Of a DNA stretch of 50,322 nucleotides, positions 1 through 6,308 are shown one piece after another (position 1 is the first letter of the stretch; the number at the start of each line of letters is the position of its first letter). The translations under genes were made by a program, and so were the position numbers. The stretch is from Chromatiales bacterium. GTDB taxonomy: Bacteria > Pseudomonadota > Gammaproteobacteria > Chromatiales > Chromatiaceae. The notes under the pieces were generated by a model. That model saw nothing but the letters and a program-made list of their open reading frames with translations, did not search any database and had not been told where the DNA came from. The stretch spans positions 1 through 50,322 of the forward strand of contig JAQYVO010000206.1 in the NCBI GenBank assembly GCA_030145425.1. The letters run 5' to 3'.

Positions 1-420
1 ATTTGGTCACGACGCCAGCAACTTCAGCCGGCGTATCGCCGCCAAGTGATCTATGGGTTCGGTGCTGATTGTAATAGGCTTGATAATCTGTGAGCTTTCT
101 CTCCAAATCATCGGCGTTCCAAAACAAAGTTTGGTCAAGAAACTCTCGGCGAACGGTTCCGATGAGCCGCTCAATGAAAAGATGTGATATTGGTGTATAG
201 GGAATGGTCTTGATCTCGTCAATCTCAAGAATCCGAAGATTCGCTTGCCATCGGTGGTACTCGAAAAGTGGGTCGTTGTCTGAGCTGAGATACTTCGGAA
301 CACCCTTGGTTGAGATAGTCTTGTTGAACATTCGACACAAGGCCACACCGTCCACATCACCGGCGTGCACACCAAAACCTATGATGCGGCGTGTGGATTG
401 GTCCGTGACTACGAGCACCG
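1..420 (-). pseudogene. 5'-truncated IS transposase (integrase core), left part outside window
   Basis: Read on the minus strand, this stretch encodes an integrase-core (rve) protein closely matching the C-terminal part of the complete transposase at 2554-3645, from about its residue 202 (LVVIDQ) onward. It retains the second catalytic Asp (SSDNDP) and the Glu (FIERLIG) but lacks the first catalytic Asp and everything before it, so it cannot be active alone. The frame is open to the window edge, and the 3' end lies outside. Similarity to the other copy stops at about 420, where the sequence changes to the start of an ACR3-type arsenite transporter. The two copies have clearly diverged, so this is not a fresh duplication. 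Confidence 0.85.
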
Positions 421-495
421 TCAGATAACGTTCGAAAATACCCATGGGGCTGCCGCTCGCCTTTTTTACAGTAATTTCACATATTGTGTGCTCAT
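421..495 (-). pseudogene. N-terminal remnant of ACR3-type arsenite efflux permease
   Basis: About 25 codons resemble the start of ACR3/ArsB-type arsenite transporters: the segments KKASGSP and MGIFERYLTV are typical of that N-terminus. The frame is interrupted twice. The ATG at 495 is in a different frame from KKASGSP-MGIFERYLTV, which implies a small indel near 480. At about 420 the gene is replaced by the truncated IS transposase, so all membrane segments are missing. The ATG at 495 overlaps the stop of the preceding arsC-like remnant (ATGA). The family assignment is from memory of the N-terminal sequence and rests on few residues. Confidence 0.55.
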
Positions 496-575
496 GGATT
501 GCCTCCGCTTCGGGAGCCAGTCGCAAACTTTCGCATCAGGTTGGCCACCAGTTGATGGATTTCGTCACAGTGGTT
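492..575 (-). pseudogene. Possible C-terminal remnant of an ArsC-type arsenate reductase
   Basis: Between the stop of the thioredoxin gene and the ACR3 remnant is an open stretch of about 25 codons reading CDEIHQLVANLMRKF, ending in TGA at 494-492 and overlapping the next ATG. The DEI-x-x-LV pattern resembles the last helix of low-molecular-weight-phosphatase-type arsenate reductases, and arsC followed by acr3 is a common order. There is no start codon or catalytic Cys, so if this was arsC, most of it has been deleted. Weak evidence; it could be unrelated non-coding sequence. Confidence 0.25.
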
Positions 576-587
576 TGGGGTAGCTGT

Positions 588-824
588 CTAACTCTGGACC
601 CAGGCTCGGACCTGATCAGGACCAGGAACGCCACCGGCGTGGACTAATTTGCCATCGATCACGACACCCGGGGTGGACATGACGCCGTATGACATGATTT
701 GAGCGACGTCGGTCACCTTCTCGAGTTCGACGTCCACCCCGGCCTCCCTGGCCGCCTGGGCGATGACCTTGGCGGTGGTCTCGCAGTTGCGGCAGCCGGG
801 ACCCAGAACCTTGATGTTTTTCAT
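588..824 (-). CDS. Small thioredoxin-like protein (redox-active disulfide protein 2 family)
   Basis: This 78-residue protein has the glutaredoxin/thioredoxin-like fold of the small MTH895 type. It carries a CxxC motif near the N-terminus (GPGCRNCETT, Cys11 and Cys14) and a cis-proline region (MSTPGVVID, about residues 49-57). Such proteins are commonly encoded beside ArsP/DUF318 permeases and probably supply reducing power to the permease or handle thiol-bound metalloid. The start at 824 is chosen because it has a GGTGA ribosome binding site and gives the family's usual N-terminus; an upstream in-frame start at 902 would run into the permease gene. It follows the permease by 19 nt and is probably in the same transcript. 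Confidence 0.85.
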   Translation of the reverse strand: MKNIKVLGPGCRNCETTAKVIAQAAREAGVDVELEKVTDVAQIMSYGVMSTPGVVIDGKLVHAGGVPGPDQVRAWVQS

Positions 825-843
825 GGGATTCACCTTTCGGATA

Positions 844-1806
844 TCAATGGATAAATGTAATCGTGTTAAAACCCCAGCCGACCAGCGTGAAGGCCAGGGC
901 AAGCACGCCTGCGAATAAGGCCAGGGCTTGCCACCTGATGACTTTGCGAAGGATCAACATCTCCGGCAGGGACAGGGCGGCGATACTCATCATCAGCGCC
1001 AGGGTAGTACCTACGGCCACGCCTTTGGTCAGCATGGCCTCGGCCACGGGGATCACGCCCGTGGCGTTGGAGTAGAGGGGGATGCCAAGAAGCACGGCCC
1101 CGGGCACCGCAAGCCACTGATCTCCCCCCAAGTGGTCCACCACCCACTGTTCCGGTACGAATCCGTGGAAAAGTGCGCCGACGCCGATGCCGATAAGGAC
1201 CCATCGCCAGATGCGGTCCACGATCTCCTTGACCTGTGCCACAGCGAAACGGTGACGCCCCCGCAGGCTGGTGTCCTGTTCCGGCAGCGCCGCATCCCCC
1301 ATCTGGATCTTCCATACATACTCTTCCACCCAGCGCTCCGGCCGAAACCATTGCATAATTAAGCCGCCCATCCAGGCCACAACCAGTCCGGCCGCCACGT
1401 ACAAGGCGGCAAGTTTCCAGCCCAGAATTCCCACCAGCAGTACGGCAGCCACTTCGTTGATCATGGGGGACGCGATGAGAAAGGAAAACGTAATCCCCAG
1501 GGGGATGCCGGCTTCCACGAACCCAATGAACAGAGGCACGGAAGAGCAGGAGCAGAAAGGAGTGACGGCTCCCATAGTCACAGCCATGCCTCGCGCCTGC
1601 CAATCTGGCCGTCCCCGCACGAATTCCCGAACCTTTTCCGGGGCCAATAACGCCCTGATGAGGCCCATCGCATAGATGATAAGGACCAGGAGCGTGAAGA
1701 TCTTGGCCACATCCATGACGAAAAACTGAATTGCGGAACCTGCACCTGAATCTGGAGACAGGTCCAGCAGGTCATAGGCAGCAAAATCGCCGAGCATCTC
1801 GAACAT
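844..1806 (-). CDS. ArsP/DUF318-type permease (YraQ family)
   Basis: A 320-residue polytopic inner-membrane protein with the family signature TPFCSCSSVPLF (Cys85 and Cys87) between hydrophobic segments, and a second conserved SNATG motif in the C-terminal half. In characterised members (ArsP) the paired cysteines bind trivalent organoarsenicals for efflux; other members of this broad family have unknown substrates. Context supports metalloid resistance: ArsR upstream on the same strand, thioredoxin-like protein immediately downstream, then arsC/ACR3-like remnants. Length is normal for the family. An ArsR-like operator candidate lies 35 nt upstream. With ACR3 broken next door, this may be the only surviving efflux component. 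Confidence 0.85.
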   Translation of the reverse strand: MFEMLGDFAAYDLLDLSPDSGAGSAIQFFVMDVAKIFTLLVLIIYAMGLIRALLAPEKVREFVRGRPDWQARGMAVTMGAVTPFCSCSSVPLFIGFVEAGIPLGITFSFLIASPMINEVAAVLLVGILGWKLAALYVAAGLVVAWMGGLIMQWFRPERWVEEYVWKIQMGDAALPEQDTSLRGRHRFAVAQVKEIVDRIWRWVLIGIGVGALFHGFVPEQWVVDHLGGDQWLAVPGAVLLGIPLYSNATGVIPVAEAMLTKGVAVGTTLALMMSIAALSLPEMLILRKVIRWQALALFAGVLALAFTLVGWGFNTITFIH

Positions 1807-1840
1807 AAAACCAATCCCCGGTAGTCTATACAGAAACAGT

Positions 1841-1853
1841 ATATTCGAAATAT
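1841..1853. promoter_or_regulatory. Candidate ArsR operator
   Basis: The inverted repeat ATATT-CGA-AATAT lies 35 bp upstream of the permease start in an AT-rich stretch. AT-rich palindromes of this kind near the promoter are typical ArsR-family operators, and an ArsR gene lies upstream. The rest of the intergenic region (1854-2065) shows no convincing gene. Binding is inferred, not shown. Confidence 0.4.
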
Positions 1854-2065
1854 CAGATATAATTTAATGACATTTATCAATACCCGGTCGTGAGCGTTGA
1901 AGGGATGTCAGATAAGATACAGGTGGTGTGACTACAGAAGTGAGGGGGCAGCACTCTCTATGCACAGGACAAACAAATTCAATGGATTGCCGGGTCAGGA
2001 TGCTCCATGCTTGAGAAAACGAGAAGAATTACGGAGTTACCAGCATTTTACTGATAGGTTTACCC

Positions 2066-2416
2066 TTAGCTGCAGGTACCCGTTAGTCGGGTACCGACCT
2101 GTGCGAGGCGCTTCTGATCCTCTTCGAATGGTTGCTTGCCGATACACCCTTTTGCGAGGGCTCTTAGCGCATCGAGCGCCCAATTCGGTAAATCGGGGTG
2201 TATACGATAGTGGATCCAGAGTCCGGCCCGCCGGTCCAAAACGACCGCGGTGTCTCTCAATATAGCAAGGTGCCGCGATATCTTCGGCTGCGGCAGGAGG
2301 AGCGCCTCTGTAAATTCACAGACGCAAAGCTCGTCACGAGATTCGAGAAGTATCAACGTCCTTAACCGCGTAGTGTCGGCCAGGGCCCGCGTGAACTGTT
2401 CCGGTGAGGGAGCCAT
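2066..2416 (-). CDS. arsR: ArsR-family metalloid-responsive repressor
   Basis: A 116-residue winged-helix protein with the ArsR HTH (segment FTEALLLPQPKISRHLAIL) preceded by the arsenic-sensing motif ELCVCEF, whose cysteine pair CVC is the classical As(III) site at the start of the DNA-recognition helix. A further Cys lies near the C-terminus (GTCS). In the apo form such proteins repress the ars operon and release DNA on binding arsenite. The gene is the first of the minus-strand ars-like cluster, separated from the permease by 259 nt. The start at 2416 gives the standard length. Confidence 0.9.
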   Translation of the reverse strand: MAPSPEQFTRALADTTRLRTLILLESRDELCVCEFTEALLLPQPKISRHLAILRDTAVVLDRRAGLWIHYRIHPDLPNWALDALRALAKGCIGKQPFEEDQKRLAQVGTRLTGTCS

Positions 2417-2530
2417 ATGGGGAAATCTTGTGTTACCGGTAAGTGTGACTCGTATATTGTGCCACGGTTCGGCAATCCGGTCGAATTATTCTATCCAACT
2501 TATTGATTAGTCAAAATAATATAGCGCTAT

Positions 2531-3736
2531 ACCTGTCCATGGCGAATTCTTATTCAAGCAGCTATGGGGAGCTGATAAAGGCCTCGGCAGTGAGTTTGCC
2601 AACGGAATTTATTCAACTTGATTGGCAATTTCGGAGTGCCTCCAGCAACTTCAGCCGGCGTATCACCGCCAAGTGAGCTATGGGTCCGGTGGTGATTGTA
2701 ATAGACTCGAAAATTTGCGAGCTTTCTCTGCAAATCATCGGTGTTCCAAAATAAAGATTGGTCAAGAAACTCTCGGCGAATGGTTCCGATGAGTCTCTCT
2801 ATAAAAGGATGGGAGGTCGGTGTATAGGGTACAGTCTTGATCTCATCTGCACCCAGAATCCTCAAGTTCGCTTGCCATCGGTGATACAGAAATAGCGGAT
2901 CATTGTCAGAGCTGAGGTACCTTGGGGTACTCATCGTAGAAATAGCCCTGTTGAACATGCAACACAAAGCTATGCCGTCTACATCACCAACATGAACACC
3001 GAAGCCGATGATGCGCCGCGTGAACTGGTCTATTACCACGAGCATCCAGTGAGTCTTGAGCAGAATAGACTCGCACCGAAAAAGATCGACACTCCAGAGG
3101 CTGTCTTTCATATGGCCGATAAAAGTTAGCCAGGAAGGACCAGCATCGGTATCGGGGGATGGATGGTAGTGCTTGGCCAATACCCGTCGCACGACGTCTT
3201 TGTCGATATCGATACCAAACAATTTTGCAATTTGCTCAGCAATCTTTGGACAACCATATCGTGGATTTCGACGTTTCATTTCAACGATGACGAGAATAAG
3301 TTCCTGGGTTGGTCCCTTGGGACCAGGCTTGCCTCTTTTGCCTGATGAATAGAGCAACTGATACTTCCGTTTTGTGAGTATTTCGTGGAATTTCAGCAGA
3401 GTTGATGGCTTGATGATAATAGCGGACCGCCAAATACGGCGCGGACTGAGAAACAGTGACCAGAAACCGAGCAGTATTCGGTCGCTCACAGTCAGATTGG
3501 GTGCACGTTTACGAGCCCGATTGACTATCAATAGTTGCTGCTTCAAGAGAAGACTGTCGGCGACAACAGCCTGTGCACCACCCGGTCCAAGTAGTTTGGC
3601 AATAGTGGTCAGCAGATATAGGAGGAGCGTGATCAGATCCTTCATGGGGAAACAGGGTAGGGCAGATAACGACCCGGATCAAGATTGCCTAAGTGACGGT
3701 TTTCATACAATAATTACGAATTTGCCATCGACAGGT
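2531..3736 (-). mobile_element. Complete insertion sequence, about 1.2 kb, one transposase ORF
   Basis: The element is bounded by imperfect terminal inverted repeats. The left end reads ACCTGTCCATGGCGAATTC, and the complement of the right end reads ACCTGTCGATGGCAAATTC: 17 of 19 positions match, starting at 2531 and 3736. One transposase ORF fills most of it. I see no obvious target-site duplication (the flanks end in TAT and begin with CTC), which may mean an old insertion. The element separates the ars remnant from the Hsp70 cluster. Confidence 0.8.
2554..3645 (-). CDS. IS transposase with DDE integrase core (IS3/IS481-like)
   Basis: A 363-residue transposase. The N-terminal third is a helical DNA-binding region (PRYGCPKIAEQIA, about 128-141, is helix-turn-helix-like). 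The rve catalytic core follows with Asp187 (SVDLFR), Asp247 (SSDNDP) and Glu283 (FIERLIG), the 35-residue D-E spacing of IS3/IS481-type enzymes. The C-terminus has the usual YNHHRTHSSL segment. All three acidic residues are present in an unbroken frame, so it may be active. A 5'-truncated relative lies at 1-420. Confidence 0.92.
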   Translation of the reverse strand: MKDLITLLLYLLTTIAKLLGPGGAQAVVADSLLLKQQLLIVNRARKRAPNLTVSDRILLGFWSLFLSPRRIWRSAIIIKPSTLLKFHEILTKRKYQLLYSSGKRGKPGPKGPTQELILVIVEMKRRNPRYGCPKIAEQIAKLFGIDIDKDVVRRVLAKHYHPSPDTDAGPSWLTFIGHMKDSLWSVDLFRCESILLKTHWMLVVIDQFTRRIIGFGVHVGDVDGIALCCMFNRAISTMSTPRYLSSDNDPLFLYHRWQANLRILGADEIKTVPYTPTSHPFIERLIGTIRREFLDQSLFWNTDDLQRKLANFRVYYNHHRTHSSLGGDTPAEVAGGTPKLPIKLNKFRWQTHCRGLYQLPIAA

Positions 3737-3886
3737 CTCACCGCTTCTCCGACCGAATCAGGTTAATCGCTTGTCATGAACTCTCCAACCGAGTTGTGCT
3801 GTTTCCACTGGCTTTTGGAGCATGAATATTCCCTGTACCGTGGTAGCATAGCCCGTTTTTGAACATCAGTTATCTGGACCAGGATC

Positions 3887-4459
3887 ATGGACAACAAGAC
3901 GCCCACATTTTTCACACGCATTCTGCTTGCGCTGTCGGCTTTCTCCCGGGTGTTGTTCGACCCGCAGTTTGCGCTCGCTGTACTGCGAATCAAACAGGGT
4001 GGTGCACCGATTCCTCCTGAGCCCGAACAGGTGAGTGCGGAAAAACCAGCGCAGCCACCGCCACCGCTGTTAAAGGAGGCTGGGCCGGATGCGGCTCTGC
4101 AACTGCTCGGGCTTATGCAGCAGGAAGGACGTTTCATCGATTTCATCGAAGAGGATGTGGCCGACTATGCCGATTCAGATATCGGAGTCGCTGCCCGGCT
4201 GGTACACGATGGCTGCCGCAAAGTGCTGCGTGATCACCTCACTATCGAAGCGGTACGATCGGAGACCGAAGGTACCCGGGTTACCCTGGAGCAGGGCTTC
4301 GATGCGACATCCGTGCGCGTGACGGGCAATGTGGTGGGTGAACCGCCATTCAACGGCGTGGTTACCCACCGGGGGTGGTGCGCTACCGACGTGCGTCTGC
4401 CCAAGCTGGCAGTGGGTCATGATGTGGCCATACTGGCGCCGGCGGAGGTGGAAATATGA
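3887..4459 (+). CDS. DUF2760 domain protein
   Basis: A 190-residue protein with a short hydrophobic N-terminal stretch (about residues 9-35), a proline-rich linker (about 40-60), and a C-terminal beta-rich DUF2760 domain ending LPKLAVGHDVAILAPAEVEI. Members of this family of unknown function are usually encoded directly before DnaK-like Hsp70 genes, as here: the stop overlaps the start of the next gene by 4 nt (ATGA), implying translational coupling. A role as a partner or adaptor of the paired Hsp70s is inferred from context only. AGGA stands before the ATG. Confidence 0.8.
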   Translation: MDNKTPTFFTRILLALSAFSRVLFDPQFALAVLRIKQGGAPIPPEPEQVSAEKPAQPPPPLLKEAGPDAALQLLGLMQQEGRFIDFIEEDVADYADSDIGVAARLVHDGCRKVLRDHLTIEAVRSETEGTRVTLEQGFDATSVRVTGNVVGEPPFNGVVTHRGWCATDVRLPKLAVGHDVAILAPAEVEI

Positions 4460-6303
4460 GCGATGCGAAGTATGCGGTGGGCATTGACCTGGGCACCACC
4501 CACTGCGCACTCTCCTTCGTGGACCTGGATGCAGATTCGGACGGCGAGCAGGTTGTGCAGGAGGTGTTTCAGATCCCGCAGTTAACCGCGCCGGGTATGG
4601 TGGATGAACTGCCATTGCTCCCCTCGTTTGTCTATCTGCCCCACGGGACCGAGCTGGCTCCCGGGGATCTCACGCTGCCTTGGGCGGATCAGACAGAATA
4701 CGCCCTGGGGGAGTTTGCCCGGTCGCGCGGTGCGCTCACCCCGATCCGAATGGTTTCCAGCGCCAAGAGCTGGCTCTCCCACAACGGCGTGGATCGCCGC
4801 GCCGACATCCTGCCCCAGGATGCGCCTGAAGAAGTTGCCCGTGTCTCGCCGCTGCAGGCTTCGATGCATTATCTGGAACATCTGAGGGATGCCTGGAACC
4901 ACAGGTTCCCCGACGCCCCTATGGACCGGCAGGATGTGACCATCACCATCCCGGCCTCTTTCGACCCGGCGGCGCGGGAGCTCACCGCCGAGGCCGCCGA
5001 ACAGGCGGGGTATCATCGAGCCAACCTGCTGGAAGAACCCCAGGCCGCCCTTTACAGCTGGATCCAGGGATCTCAGGGCGAATGGCGTAAGCAGGTGAAC
5101 CCGGGGGACATTGTCCTGGTTGTGGATGTGGGTGGCGGTACGACCGACCTCTCGCTGATCGCGGTGATAGACAGGGAGGGGAACATGGAGCCGCACCGCA
5201 TCGCGGTCGGTGACCACATCCTGCTGGGGGGAGATAATATGGACCTTGCTCTGGCCCACGTGATCGGGGCAAAACTGACGCAACAGGGTACTCAGCTGGA
5301 CCCATGGCAGCTTCGAGCATTGACCCACGGCTGCCGGGTGGCCAAGGAAACCCTGTTGATTGACGCAGAGCAGGACACCGTGCCACTGGTGGTACCCAGC
5401 CGGGGATCCAGGTTGATTGGCGGTTCCATCCGAACCGAACTGACCAGGGACGAGGTGAGAACCACCCTGATCGAAGGCTTTTTCCCTCAGGTCGAGGCCT
5501 CGGCCAGGCCCATCGCACGCCCCCGGACGGGTCTGACCCAACTGGGTCTGCCCTATGCACAGGACGCGGCGATTACCCGGCATCTCGCCGCCTTTCTCGG
5601 GCGACAGGCGATGGCCGCCCAAGAGCTGCCTGGATTCCGGGAACACCGGCAGGGTGAATCCTTCATCCACCCTACCGCCGTATTGTTCAATGGCGGGATA
5701 TTCAAGTCGTCGCTGCTGAGTGATCGTATTCTGAACAATCTCAACAGCTGGCTTGCGACGGAGCAGGCCCCGCCCGCCCGCCTGCTGAGCGGCGCCGATT
5801 TCGACCTGGCGGTGGCCAGGGGCGCGGCCTACTACGGCAAGGTGAATCGTGGCGGCGGTGTACGTATCCGCGGCGGTACTGCCCAGTCATTTTACGTCGG
5901 CATCGAAACCAGTATGCCGGCGGTACCCGGTCTGGAGCCCCCCGTCATGGCCCTGTGTGTCGCACCCTTCGGTATGGAGGAGGGCACCGAGGCGAATCTG
6001 CCCCCCCAGGAGTTCGGACTGGTGGTGGGGGAACCGGTGAGATTCCGCTTCTTTGAATCTTCGGTTCGGCGTACGGACGAGGTGGGTGTGATGCTGGAAT
6101 CCTGGTCCCGGGAGGAGCTGCAGGAATTGGGTGAGATCGAGGTGACTCTGCCCGCTGAGGGTAGAAATATGGGAGAGGTGGTTCCCGTCAGGCTGCAGGC
6201 GGCGGTCACCGAAACAGGGACGCTGCGTCTGGAGGCATCCCCGGTTGTGGGTGAAGAACGATGGAAGATCGAACTGGATGTAAGACAACACAAACACATA
6301 TAG
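4456..6303 (+). CDS. Hsp70-family ATPase (first of a tandem pair)
   Basis: A 615-residue DnaK-superfamily protein. Phosphate-1 loop VGIDLGTTHCALSF is at the N-terminus, phosphate-2 VVDVGGGTTDLSL lies in the middle of the ATPase domain, and the adenosine-side motif LAVARGAAYYG is near residue 455. It ends in a beta-rich region of about 150 residues and has no long alpha-helical lid, so it is not a standard DnaK. It is one of the divergent Hsp70 paralogues that travel with DUF2760. A shortened substrate domain suggests a dedicated client rather than general folding. It overlaps the DUF2760 gene by 4 nt and is followed 5 nt later by the second Hsp70. Confidence 0.9.
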   Translation: MSDAKYAVGIDLGTTHCALSFVDLDADSDGEQVVQEVFQIPQLTAPGMVDELPLLPSFVYLPHGTELAPGDLTLPWADQTEYALGEFARSRGALTPIRMVSSAKSWLSHNGVDRRADILPQDAPEEVARVSPLQASMHYLEHLRDAWNHRFPDAPMDRQDVTITIPASFDPAARELTAEAAEQAGYHRANLLEEPQAALYSWIQGSQGEWRKQVNPGDIVLVVDVGGGTTDLSLIAVIDREGNMEPHRIAVGDHILLGGDNMDLALAHVIGAKLTQQGTQLDPWQLRALTHGCRVAKETLLIDAEQDTVPLVVPSRGSRLIGGSIRTELTRDEVRTTLIEGFFPQVEASARPIARPRTGLTQLGLPYAQDAAITRHLAAFLGRQAMAAQELPGFREHRQGESFIHPTAVLFNGGIFKSSLLSDRILNNLNSWLATEQAPPARLLSGADFDLAVARGAAYYGKVNRGGGVRIRGGTAQSFYVGIETSMPAVPGLEPPVMALCVAPFGMEEGTEANLPPQEFGLVVGEPVRFRFFESSVRRTDEVGVMLESWSREELQELGEIEVTLPAEGRNMGEVVPVRLQAAVTETGTLRLEASPVVGEERWKIELDVRQHKHI

Positions 6304-6308
6304 CTTCA

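Noticed and set aside
7-375. 122-residue minus-strand frame at the window start
   Set aside because: It is out of frame with the integrase-core protein, which reads continuously in another minus-strand frame here and matches the complete transposase at 2554-3645.
866-1603. 245-residue frame overlapping the permease
   Set aside because: It lies on the same strand but in a different frame, lacks hydrophobic segments and is rich in R, G and H; a shadow of the permease gene.
1897-2265. 122-residue plus-strand frame over the arsR end and intergenic region
   Set aside because: Overlaps arsR antisense, no motif, no convincing ribosome binding site.
4582-5670. Long 362-residue minus-strand frame opposite the first Hsp70
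   Set aside because: Antisense frame produced by high GC at third positions; no recognisable motif, while the plus strand has all Hsp70 motifs.
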